DNA of 64,000 nt from Pardosa pseudoannulata (lineage: Eukaryota; Arthropoda; Arachnida; Araneae; Lycosidae), in contig CM063504.1 of NCBI GenBank assembly GCA_032207245.1, forward strand, positions 85,580,624 through 85,644,623, in the 5' to 3' direction. The notes below the pieces were generated by a model, which worked only from the letters and a program-made list of their open reading frames with translations, did no database searches and had not been told where the DNA came from. Both the position numbers and the translations under genes were made by a program. Every line of letters starts with the position of its first letter. The first letter of the stretch is position 1. Shown piece after piece: positions 49,466-60,809 of the stretch.

Positions 49466-50554
49466 AGTATTTCTTCTCTATATTTCCAGGGAGGTGATAA
49501 AAGTATAACACACTATCACAGCGAGAGAAGATAACACAACTAAAGTTTTTTTAAACAAGAAAAAAAATAACTTGAGTTAAATATAAGTTTTGTTAACTGT
49601 TTTTTCTTATTTTCATCCCAGAATTACAGTATGTATGCACTATTTCTGAAAGGAAACTTTAAAAAAAATTCTTGTTAAAACTGAAAATTAACCCTTTGTC
49701 CCAAAACCAAAGTTTTTTCAGAATGCTACCAAATTTGTCTACCAAACCAAAAACAATGCATTTGTTTTATTTAAAAAAAAAACATTGAAAGAAGGTAAAG
49801 TATAGGTAAATTCCCAGTTCCAGGGGCCCTGCCGCCATATTTTTGTACAAGTGATATTTACACTTTGTGTTTATACCCGATTTCAAAGCATATTTTGAAC
49901 AAAAAAAAGGTTTAAAATTTTGTTAATATGAATAAAAGTTTAAATTAAGAGTTTTTAATATATTTAAAGGCGCTTTTGTACTGTTCATTAAACTAATCAG
50001 CAGAGAATTTTTGCAATAAGTGCAAATTAAGCAAAATATATGCATTAGTTGGTTATATTTAGGCAATTATGCTTATAAAATATTTAGTTATATTTATAAA
50101 ATATGGTTGCTATTTAATGAAATTATTTTAAAACTATCAAATAACTAAAAAGTTATGAAGTACGGTGCAAATTACTTCTAGAAATTATTAGTTTAAAATG
50201 GAAATATAAGAACGGAGTAAACGTTTTAAATAAATAATAAATTTTTAGCTTAAAATTCTGAAGATAGTAAGGGAGTGAAATAATATTTCTTATCTAAGTG
50301 AGGTAAAGCTCCCCTTGATCTTCCGTAACAATGGTAGAGGGTCGTAATAGAATTACTTTTATTACTTAGCGTATCACTTTTAACAATGTAATACACTATA
50401 AAATAATATAGTTTTAATATATTTCTACTTCATTTTGTATTAAATTAAGACAATTTTGAATAAAGTTCAAAAAGCAGTAAATAAAAAAATGTGAATTATA
50501 ACATCACTTGTTACTCTTCAAAAATTAAGCATAAAATAAATATAAAACGCTAAC

Positions 50555-50790
50555 CTAAGTATCCTGAGTTGTTGGTGGATATACATGTTTGATCTGATTT
50601 AAAAAATCCTGAAAAGCATCTTGTGGATTTTCTTTCATTTTCCTCCACATACATTCACAAAGGTACAAATGAAATTGATTTTCACACTTGCGAACTGTGC
50701 GGAGGGATCTCTTAATTGAGCTCCACAAGCCTTCAAATGTATTGGTGTGAGCTCCAGTATTAAATTTAAAAAATGAAAAAAAAAATACCA
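50555..50790 (-). pseudogene. Merlin / ISXO2-like transposase, C-terminal fragment
   Basis: The minus strand encodes NTGAHTNTFEGLWSSIKRSL and then HLYLCECMWRKM, before a stop in the threonine-rich tail. GAHTNT-x-EG with the following W-x-x-x-K is the C-terminal signature of the ISXO2-like domain found in bacterial IS1595 and animal Merlin elements; its Glu is catalytic. The upstream coding part, with the two Asp residues, is not found next to it, so this is a fragment. Confidence 0.72.
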
Positions 50791-50859
50791 CGAGAGCACA
50801 GCTGAAATGGACGATAGAAAATCCAAATTTAGTGGTCTTGGAGTATTGTTAGTTACAGG

Positions 50860-51010
50860 GTTAGTTCCCCCAATACCCTAAAATAAAGGTGCCGATCGAC
50901 ACCCCCCACCTTTTTTAGGGGGTGGTGGAAGAGTCCGAAAAGAAAAACAAGGTTTGTCAGAAAATAGGGTTCTAGAATTTGGCGATATCTCCCAGGCTTG
51001 GCATCCCCAC
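50860..51010. repeat. Unclassified GC-richer repeat with C/G hairpin
   Basis: CACCCCCCACC and GGGGGTGGTG can pair around a short T-rich loop. The block differs sharply in composition from its flanks. It may be the edge of the Merlin-type or SINE insertion next to it. Confidence 0.35.
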
Positions 51011-51104
51011 CGAACTGGCCAAAGTATATATCTACAAAAATAGCTTAATAAATGTATACATTTTCATATTTACCAATGTTAAGTAAATAGTAGATAATTT
51101 TTTG

Positions 51105-51395
51105 ATTACAAATACTAAACTAAACTCTTCTGCACAACAGCCCTTAGGGGGTCAGAGCCTGCGGTGCCAATCTTTGTTTACCCAGACAAAGGCCCTGGGG
51201 TGCATAGCATATATTCCGGTTAGGTGGTCAATCTGACGTGGAACCAACAGTGTTTAGTTTCCAAGCCTGTCTGGTGCTCGGTTCATCTACCCACTGAAGG
51301 GATGAAAAGCTGAGAAACCTTGCTCAGCCCAGTGATCTAACCTCAGACCTGTGTCATAAGAGCACGGATTGCTGCCTCAACACCACTGGGCTTCT
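51105..51395 (-). repeat. SINE, second family, minus strand
   Basis: On the minus strand AGCCCAGTGGTGTTGAGGCA (A-box-like) is followed by GAGGTTAGATCACTGGG (B-box-like). A GC-richer body with CAGCTTTTCATCCCTTCAGT and GGCACCGCAGGCTCTGACC comes next. It is unlike family A. Its composition stands out from the region. Confidence 0.55.
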
Positions 51396-54300
51396 TTTTT
51401 AATTACATTTAAGTGCCAAGTTGTGTGTGATATCTTGCAGGGATATTGTCAATATCTTATAAATAGTGTATCAAATATTAGGAATTTCAGAGTGTGTGAA
51501 AGTAGTTTATATTGTATTTTTTGAAGGGTTAAGATTACAAATGGTTGAATCAAAGTTTAGTAGGCCAATTGTCATGTTTTGGCTATATTTTTCTTCAAGT
51601 GATGTGTACACTTTGTGTTTTGAATTATATTAAGTTTATAAATAATTTGACAGCATATTTTTAACTAAAAGGATTTGAAATCTTGATAAATGAATTAAGT
51701 GCAAACTTAGGTTTTTAACTTGTTTAAATGCACCTTTTGTAGTTTTTAGAATTAAACTTGCAGACATTTTTTAATAGGTTAAAAAACCTTTATTCAGTTA
51801 CATTTAGGTGAACATTTTTGAAAAACTTGCTATTTCACTGAATTATTAAACTAACTATAAAATAAGGGGATGAAGTATGTCACAAAAAATGCTTAAAATT
51901 CTTAAGAAAATAAGAGTAAAATTTTTCTTATCCTAGGAAGAGGGACGTAAGGGTACATAACTCTTATTACTTAACCTATCACTTCTATAATCGATTAGTA
52001 CTTAAGGCTGGAACTGATATGCACAATGCTATTTATAAGTTTTGGTTTTGTTTGTGCAATTTTGTCTAGAATTCTGGTTTTGTATCTCTTATAATTCAAG
52101 TCTCTTTAGAAAAAAAAAATGCTAATGGAGGAATACTGGTAAGGAATATACCCATGCTTGGAACTGATTTTTCAAGATCTTAATTATGCTGCTTTACAGG
52201 TAACTAGGACACCTAGGTGAATGGTCTAAAGATTGACGGGGGGGGGGGTGTAATAGAAAAAAGTTCAAGCATGTGATTTTTAAAAAAAAAAAAATTTCTC
52301 TTGTAGCATAATTTACATGTCACTGCATTGGGCATGGTGTTTCTTTGGCCTCTGAATTTTTAAGGGTATTCAAGAAAAGTTTCATTTATTTGAGGATACT
52401 GGGAAAAGATTATATTAAGAATAAACTAAAGTATGGCATACAGATAAATATTTTGTTTATAGTAGTATCTATGGGGAGATTTTAAACTTCATAGAATCAA
52501 GGGTTGTTAAAAAGATTTGAAATATTAACATTTCTCCAATCCATAATTCCTAGAAGCTCTTGAAATTCCCAATTGAGAAACTCATTGCTTTATTGATTAA
52601 CTATTATTTAGTCACAATTATACAAATAAATAATTGGCTTTGTGTATGGATGATTTATACCAACTTGTCTGGACTGATCTGTAACTGGAATGGACGTGTT
52701 TAGTGTTAAACAAATAACTTTCCTCTAAATAAAAACTATTGTATGCTTTGTTTTTAAGAAAATTATATTACATATCTATTGAAAATATTTTGAAATTTTC
52801 AATCCGTTTTGATATTAATTTTAAAATGTGATAAAGCTGAAAATCAAACTCACTTTTAATACATCAAATTAGCAGCTTGCTGTCGAAAGTATCTGTTTCT
52901 TAAAGGTATATTACAGGAAGAAATTAATGATGGACAGATAAATTCAGCTTCATTTTAGGGATTTTTTTTTTCTTTTTAAATACATTTTTAAAAATTATTT
53001 GTTTTTATTTTGTGAAATATTGATCTAATTTTGGCCATGTGTTTATTATGTGAATGAGAGCAAATGTTTTAAAAAAATGAATTCATTGAAACGTTTAAGT
53101 AGACTTTCCTGATTATGTAGGACTGAATTTGTTATATATAACAAATAGCTATTTGGGAGTTTATAAATAACTGAGCTTTTTTTTAAAAAAAAAAAAAAAA
53201 AAAAACATTTTTTATAAGGAACATATGCTGACAATAGCTAATGCATTACTGGTTATTGATTGTATGACTGAGTCTTAGAAATGCAATTTGTGGGGAGGGA
53301 ATGTTTGAATATGAAATCTGATACCTCAGGGGAAAATTTTTTTCTTTTTCGCCTTAAAATCTTCAATGTTTTCCTTGGTTCTACAGAAATCGGGTCAACT
53401 TTATATAGCAGTACATTTTATAAAAATATGTAAGAGAGACTTAGATGACCTTATGCTATGAACACAGACAGAAAGATATAAATTAAAAGAGTGTTGTTAC
53501 ATTTGCTAGAAAAAATTGATAATTCCTGTACCAAAATTCAAGAGCAAAAATGAGAAGAAACAGATAAATCTCATTTGTAGAAACAATTGATAACTGATGA
53601 TTTAACAAGAAATTTGTTAAAATATCAAATGTTTCTACTTTTCATGTATAGTAACATGTGTATTGTTTTTCAGTACTAGAAATTAAGAATATATGTGCAA
53701 GAATAAAAAGTTCCACTCAAGTGCACATGTACCATGTAATTCTGAGTAGTATATTTAGTTTGGTACAGTAGCTACTAAATGGAAATAAGAAGTTCTACTT
53801 GAATCAATTTAATTTACAACAGAGCCTAAAATTTATTAACATAAAAGTCAAAATATTTTACAAATGTTGGGAGCGAGAAAAAAAAAACTATGTATGTGGT
53901 TTGATTTAGAAATAAATTGGAAAAATTTACTTGAAATTTTCTAGTTAAAATTCATTTCTTTTCATCACAAGTCAGTTTTTGTAAGCAGTTGATTGTTATT
54001 TTTCGTTCCTACTCTACTTTTAGTTACAGCAAAAATTATTTCCAAATTAACCTGTAGTTGCTCGAATTTAAAGAACAAAAGTTTGTGTATGAGTTTAACT
54101 TTGTTGATTTTAAAAAGTCAATTGTGATTACTATTTTATGACCTTTGAGCAGATTTTGCGCATAATATAGTTGCTTAAAAATATGAGTAGTGGGAAAGAT
54201 TTGTTAATAGAATTTTAAGCTTCTTAGTAAATTTTGATCATTTTAAGAATTTGATACCATTTAATAAAAATGAAAATTTTATGGTAAAAGATTGGTTTGG

Positions 54301-55499
54301 TAGCACATTAAGATTTAAAATAGTCTTTTTAATTTGAAATATATATGCATTGCAATTGTCATAATCCATTTAGTTTTCTTCGCATAAAATGTTATAATCA
54401 CTTCTTGATCATTTTATATATTTTAAAACAACAATAAACAAATAAATCAATTTAAATGAAAGTTAAACTTTAAATCCTAGGATTGATTTTTATCTTGCTT
54501 TCCAAACTAATAAAATATTTTTATGTACTAATTATATATTTTAGGATTTTTTTTTTTTTATATCCAAAATTTAAAATTATTGCAGACTACAGTAGAAAAG
54601 ACACATCACTCTAAATGCTTTAGAGAAATGTATTTATGTAAAGTATGATCGTTGTTTATTTTAAAAAAATGCAAACTTTTCCGAATAGTCAAATAAATGT
54701 TATGCATAAGATCTGAGATATTTCTAATTGTAAAAAAGATAAGTAAATACCAGATGATTGATCAAATATTCACTTTTCAAATTTTTGGGTGTTCTCCTAA
54801 ATGACACATCTCCAAACTTCCTGAAAAATATGAAGTAAAGTTTCACTGTGCAGTTTGACACAAGAACAGGGTACCCTCGCCAACTTAGTGATAAAGCTCT
54901 AAGCAGGGTAGCCTAACATTTTCTCCTTGATCTCATCATGTCCAAACAACTATTTAAGTATAGAACTTGTATTATATTGGTATCCAGCTCTGCTTTTGAA
55001 ATCCATTTCATATATATTAAATGTACGTAATGCTTAAAAAAATTTAGATAAAATGAACCATTAATTGCTAACTATAGCACTTTTAATAATTTAGAGCTGT
55101 TACCTTTGTAATCTTTCAAGGGATTTATTGCTCATAAATATAAATGCCTGGTTTCTAAGTGGTTTTGGTTAATTACATAAAAGTATATAATTCCATTACA
55201 ATGGCTCACTACATCAATTAAAGTTATACAATGTTCGGATGGAATATCTGTGTTTTAGTAGGCCGCCAAATTTGCTAACTATTGCCCTATGTGCTACATA
55301 TTGAAAATTACAGAATTTATTGCACAAATATTTTTTTTTTTGTTCATATAAGTTAGTGTATGCTTAATAAATACATTTTATTTTGTAGACTCAAACCAAT
55401 CTTTCAACTCTTAATGGTTATGACTGTTGCCAATCTATACTAGTTTTAATATAATTCACAATGTGAAATAAATGTATCTTGTCAGTGATGGGATGCATT
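51396..55499. other. AT-rich intergenic DNA, nothing recognised
   Basis: Simple runs only: a G-run near 52240, a poly-A of over 20 at about 53182 and other A or T tracts. No coding signal was found. Confidence 0.45.
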
Positions 55500-55760
55500 T
55501 AAATACACGGCGTGTTACAATATTGCGGTTGACATGACATGGCCGATTACACGTAATAATGACGAAAGAAGTCAGGTGAATTTATGATTCCAAATTCCCA
55601 TCTTTGGTGACTTCTGATGTCTTTAAGATGTGAAAGTCGGCTGCGATATATCTCGACTGTAATATGGTAGCACACATAATCCAGTCGGTACCGTCAAGAA
55701 GACCAGAGTGCTGCTCTTAGACGTCACAAACAAGTAGCCAGCTGCTTGATACTCAAAGCT
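55500..55760. other. CpG-containing island, unidentified
   Basis: This patch is GC-richer than the flanks and carries several CpGs, including GACGTCAC near 55719. All frames are broken. It may be an old transposon end or a promoter. No family was recognised. Confidence 0.35.
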
Positions 55761-55794
55761 TTACTGCTTGTCTTCAATTTGCAGAGCTTTTTAT

Positions 55795-56480
55795 TTTATA
55801 TTACATCCCTTTAATGGGAAATTTAAATTTTTATCAATACATTACACATTATACAATTAATTTCTTAAGTGTGTTTATTACTTTTAAATCGCTTAAACGA
55901 TTTAATATGTAATATTTGAATGTACTAAGTTACTTTGGTGTACTTAGTATACCAAAGTAACAAATAAGAGTTGATGATCAATCTGAAATAAGGATATCTG
56001 TATTATATAAATGTTTTATACACTTAATATGTGTAAAATCTCGTTTTAAGTTTGATTAATCAAATTTAATTTAGTTTTGTTAAATATGTATGTCCTGGCA
56101 CATTCCTTATACTTAAATGCAGGAACAGTCCCAAAATATGTAAAAATGTTTAAATAATTCATGCCTTTATAAAATTTAAATTTTGTCAATAAATTACATC
56201 TTATATATTAATTCCCTAAGAATGGTTATTGCATTTATTATATTACTATTATATAGAAACTTTTTTTAATTACTTTAACAATTCAATACAAAATTTTACA
56301 ATGTATCAAATTACTTCTGTGTAGAATAAGAGTCAATGATCACTCTGAAACAAGTGTCTGTTATGAAATTTTATTAGCTGAATATGTTTAAAAAAGCTCT
56401 TTTTTCAGCTTGATAATGAAATTTAAATTTAGTATTGTCAAATGTATATTTCATTCTGTATAGTTAAGTTCTGGAAAAAT
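55795..56480. repeat. Diverged tandem duplication, period about 362 bp
   Basis: Segments from about 55795 and about 56157 share ordered blocks. Examples are AAATTTAAATTTT(A)T, AATAAGAGT-x-x-ATGATCA-x-TCTGAAA and GTTTAA-x(n)-AATTTA. The copies are heavily diverged. Confidence 0.6.
55929..55961. repeat. 15-bp hairpin with 3-nt loop
   Basis: GTTACTTTGGTGTAC and GTATACCAAAGTAAC pair fully (one G-U in RNA) around TTA. It lies inside the first of the two duplicated segments. Confidence 0.8.
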
Positions 56481-57345
56481 CCCTCTCCCCAAATAAATAA
56501 ATGTAAGCAAACACACACAAGTCAGAATTAGGAAAAAAAAAATTGTTTTTATTCAAAATATTATACAGATTTTGAATGTAATTCATTCTTAAAATAATTG
56601 AATATTATAAAGCATAAAACTGATGTCATTAATTTTTTATTAAACAAATCTTAATTCTGTAATTCTTGGTTTTGCATATTCTAAAAAGTTTGAATCTTGT
56701 TTTATCTGAGGATTTCATTTTTGATTTTAGTCTTTAGTGGATGAGTGTGGCAAAGTTAATAAACCATAATTACTTAGAAATCTGTAAACTTGGGATGATA
56801 TTATATTAACTGTAGAAGGAAATATTAAAGTATTGGGGGAATATCTTTATTTTCAGGTGGTGTATTTAAAAGAGGAATGTGTTCTTCAAAAAAGTTAAAA
56901 GCAGGTTTATCAGAAAAAAACTGATTTTAAATCTTTTAAAATAACTTTTAATACATTAACTGTGTTTTAGAACTTCCTTTTTCTAAAAATGCTTTTTCTA
57001 GAATTTCAAAAATTTTGTTCGAGTTTTAGATTGCAAATACTTAAAAAAAAAAAAAAAATGTTAATGCATACCTCTCTTAGCAGATAATTTTAAATTCTCA
57101 TATGCAGACAGTGCATAATTTAAGATTTATGAAGTTCATAATTTATATCATTAGGACATTTTTTATTACCTTACTCCAAAATGATGAACATGAAATTTTT
57201 TCTGTATTCCTCTAGATACTTAAAGATTAATTACTTTTATATGTAAATTAATTTTTAATGTATGTAATTTTATGCATTAAATTTTATTTTGATCAGAAAT
57301 TAAAACAGGATTTCATAATCTTGTTTTGATTTCAGACTGGCTTCC

Positions 57346-57600
57346 ACAATTTTGTTTTTGTTCTTATCATTTTCTGAGATTTAGTTAATTTAGCTTTGAC
57401 GGTTGAAATTATTTCAGTTCTTACTATTTTTGAAATTGTTAAAAAGTATCAGGATATTCTAAAATCAAACGAAATGCTTTAGTTTGGAACATTTTTGCTT
57501 TGTTCTTATTTTCTGGGATTCAGTTAATTTAGTTATGACGGATGATGTTATTTCGGTTCTTACTATTTTTGAAATTGTTAAAAAAAATATCAGGAATTTC
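57346..57600. repeat. Tandem duplication, period about 143 bp
   Basis: Units at 57346-57466 and 57489-57600 share TTTGTTCTTAT, AGTTAATTTAG and a perfect TTCTTACTATTTTTGAAATT. The resulting open frames are by-products. Confidence 0.8.
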
Positions 57601-58029
57601 TTTGTTGTGAGGTGGATTTTGCATTTCATTCTAAACTCCAAGTATGTGGGAACAATGGTATTCCGAATCTGAGTTTTGTATTTGGTAAAAAAGAATTTTT
57701 CAAAGATTTTTTAAGGTCGGTAGGAGTGTTGAAGAATGTTTGTGGCTCTACCCTGTCCAATTTTTATGTGTTATTAAATTTATTTTACATTTCTTTTATT
57801 ACAAGGGGAGGGGGGTAACCCCCTGACGCGTTACATTTTTTATATTAGTGCTTATTAAAATGCTGTATATTTTGTTTATTCTGTTGATATATATCATAAA
57901 TATTACTAATCTGTTATTTATTTTTTAAATAACGTAAAAAAAGATAATTATTGTGCTAATTTTATTTTAAATTGTTAATTTTTTTTTTTTTTTTTTTTTT
58001 TTAAGTCCAGTTTTGTTAATGTTCTGTTT

Positions 58030-58125
58030 CAGATATGCCACGTGACCGCCGCCATGTTTTCTACTTGGCGATATTTCAAAACAAGCGTTTTTCAGTTGGT
58101 CGTCAAAAAACATGGCGGATGGGAC
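58030..58125. promoter_or_regulatory. Promoter-like cluster: E-box and inverted YY1-type sites
   Basis: CACGTG (about 58039) is followed by CCGCCATGTTT (58049) and, about 57 bp on, AAACATGGCGG in the opposite sense. The core CCGCCAT matches the YY1/pleiohomeotic consensus. The patch is CpG-rich against AT-rich flanks. No gene start could be attached on either side. Confidence 0.4.
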
Positions 58126-58848
58126 GGGCGTCTAATGCATCTGTTCCGCGAGTTGAAATATGTACAGAAAACCCAACTAGTTTAGCTACACGTTATATAT
58201 AACAGAAGAATAAATTCAGACACTAAAATACAAATTATCATCAAAAAATTACATTGGAAAGTTTTGATCATTCCATTTATTTATTTATTTTTTTACTTAT
58301 ATTTTCCTTTATTTAAAACTTTTTTGTTCAGAAATAGGTATTAAATGCACATATCATAAAATTTTGTTCATGATTGATGAATGTAGATAGATGGATTAAA
58401 ATTTATTTTTATATAGTTATTACCTAAATGTTACATATATCTCTCAAAGTCTCCAATAGATGGCGATACCAGCATCAATTACTTTTTATTTAGTTGATAA
58501 TTTGACGTTTTGTACGGTTTTCATTTGAAGTTTCTATAAATCCTCATTAAAATAATACTTTAAAAACCTATAAAGTCTACACAAATAAATTTTCATAATA
58601 AACCTTTTAACCTTCGTATATACTTATTATAAAATTATCCTGTAATTAATACGAAATACAAAGTATACATATCCGAAATGTAAAAAATACCGGTCTAAAT
58701 TTAATGCAAAAAAGATGGTAACCGGTACGGTTAATTACTCGGTAGAGTTACTCCATCCAATAAGAAAGGTTTATTTCATCTTCGTGGATGAACTATGTAA
58801 GCATTGTTAATTTGCTGATGACAAGGCAAATTCAATGCTGATGACAAG

Positions 58849-58882
58849 GTCTACAACACTCTTTATAAAGAGTGTTGTAGAC
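58849..58882. repeat. Perfect 34-bp palindrome
   Basis: GTCTACAACACTCTTTA followed directly by its exact reverse complement, with no spacer. It lies just upstream of the Tc1-like remnant and could derive from back-to-back element ends. Confidence 0.9.
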
Positions 58883-58914
58883 ATTCGGGAAACATTTCAG
58901 TTATGCAGAAACAG

Positions 58915-59622
58915 CTATTTATCCAAAGCTTTCGGGCCAAGGTGAAAGATTTTGCGAATCGGCTAATTTTGTAAACTGTTCCAGGCCACCATGATAAAAG
59001 TATATCGTACATGGCAAAATGGCCCTATCCAAAATCAGCGACGAGGCAAATGTGATGCACAACGGGCCATAGATGCCAAATGTAAACTACGGCTGCAGAG
59101 ATGCTTTCGGGCTAATAGACGTGCAACCGTTAAGCAACTGACCACCTACATGATCAAAAGGAGCTACCAACAATGGGTCTATAACGACGGTCAGCGAACG
59201 TTGTCGTGTAAGAGCGCCAAAGCGGATACTGGTTAATGCACTTATGCTCACTGATGTTCATCGTCGACTAAGGCTGGAATTTGCACGCCAGTACCGCAAC
59301 TGGACTTCCACTGAGTGGAGACAGGTGGCTTTTAACAACAAATCACGTTTTATGCTCCAACGGACTGATGCACGTTGGAGTATATGGTGTGAAAAATTTG
59401 CAAGCAAACCCCTTTCATCAATTGCCGGAAGGGTCCAAGCTGGAGGAGAGAGCATTATGGTCTGGGGAATGGTTTCGTGGTATTCTCTGGGTTCACTCAT
59501 CAATTTGGAAGGCACAAGTATGCAACTATCCTTCGAAAAACACCAAGATGAGTTTTTCGTATTTCCTTCGCCATCAAATTCTCTGGATTTGAAACCGAAA
59601 ATAATTTCTGGCTACAGCCCTG
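58915..59622 (+). pseudogene. Tc1-like transposase, truncated, with MITE end
   Basis: Frame 1 (about 58991-59236) reads QNQRRGKCDAQRAIDAKCKL and RANRRATVKQLTT, the DNA-binding half. After a frameshift, frame 2 reads LTDVHRRLRLEFARQYRNWT and STEWRQVAFNNKSRF. The usual D-E-S-R-F is N-K-S-R-F, so the first catalytic Asp is lost. An internal deletion joins LGSLINLEG to FEKHQDEFFVFPSPSNSLDL, removing the second Asp. The C-terminus stops where a hAT-MITE terminus (59595-59622, ending CTGGCTACAGCCCTG) begins. The copy is dead on several counts. Confidence 0.85.
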
Positions 59623-59859
59623 TCATGGATCATAAAGATACTTCCAGAGACAAAATATTCTCAAAATGCCCAGAAAAGTATTTGTGCAAAGACTAAAAAT
59701 GTTGAACTTGTTATTTTCGAAGACGATTTCATTGTTCTACAGATCCAGATTTTCCCAGAGGTAGAAAAAACAGATGAGTGGCTTGGAATAATCCAGTGTG
59801 TCTATGAGATTGAGAGATCTCATAGTCTAAAGAGACTATGGGGAGACTAAAAAGCGGAA

Positions 59860-60700
59860 GAATGCCTGAATGTGGCATAGTAATACCCGTGGGCGATTAT
59901 TTCATTAGAGATATATACCTGTGTACTTTTCGAATAGACCTTAACATTTTGTTTTGTACTGTTTGTCTCTGGATCTGAGTCACAGACCCCCCCTTCCAAA
60001 CCGGGGATGCATAGAGGATACAAAACTGTCTTATACAAGAGTAGTTTGTTTCCCAGACCCAATTGATTCTGATACAGAAGGCGAGCAATGTCCTTCCTAG
60101 ATGTAAAAAATTTACCAATAACATCGTCATTAGTTTCCTTCTTAGTTTTAAACGACTGTCTAAAAAACACCAAAATATTTAACCTCACGCTCAAAGTAAA
60201 CAAATTGACCACAGACCATGACAGGTGGAAGTGGGATCCTATTGTAAAGCAGAAATCGCTTTTGCTTTAGAAGGATTAGTTTCAATACTCAATCTCTCGA
60301 ACCATTGTTCGAAGATGTTGATATGTCTTTATAAGTATCATGCATGTTTTTTACACTGTGATTTTTTGCTAGAATCACTGTGTCGTCCACAAACATTGCA
60401 AGTGTTGTGGTGTGGTGTTGGGGTATATCATTGATATAGATGTTGAATGATATGGGCCAAGCTTAGAGCCTCAGCATTGATTGTGCGGTGTGGGGTGGAT
60501 TATGAAGGATTTATTGAGAAGGTAGGAGTGTATGAAATGCTTTAAGGCAGCAGGGAAATTGTATTTAATAAGCTTATGTATGAGAGTGTGTCATACTTTG
60601 TAGAAGGCCTAATCAATATCAGAGAAAATATCCCCGGTGTGCATTCGATTTTCGAATTCATCAACATAAGTTTAAAAAAATCTGGCTTTTGTCATTAGAT
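59860..60700 (-). pseudogene. Jockey-like reverse transcriptase remnant
   Basis: On the minus strand the order is A-F-x-K-V, then NFPAALKHFIHSYL, MFVDDTVILAKN (F-V-D-D catalytic box), LGNKLLLYKTVLYPL and QNKMLRSI. This is the RT core and following thumb region of jockey-clade non-LTR elements. Several frameshifts and stops are present. There is no endonuclease domain and no poly-A end in view. Confidence 0.8.
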
Positions 60701-60764
60701 TTTCTATTTTTAAGCTGTGAGATACACAGCCATCTATATAGAAGGCCTGCGCACTCAAAAAAAA

Positions 60765-60805
60765 ATGGCGGCGGCCGAAGCCGGTTTTCCTTCTATAATC
60801 CGCAA
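60765..60805 (+). CDS. Candidate first coding exon
   Basis: The ATG opens MAAAEAGFPSIIRK in a CpG-rich patch, and a GTAAAT donor follows at AA|GTAAAT. The context AAAATGGCGGCGGCC is YY1-like, as in many housekeeping gene starts. No downstream exon was found, so it may be chance. Confidence 0.2.
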
Positions 60806-60809
60806 GTAA

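Noticed and set aside
57484..57818. Overlapping 62- and 68-codon frames
   Set aside because: They arise from the 143-bp tandem duplication and have no coding features.
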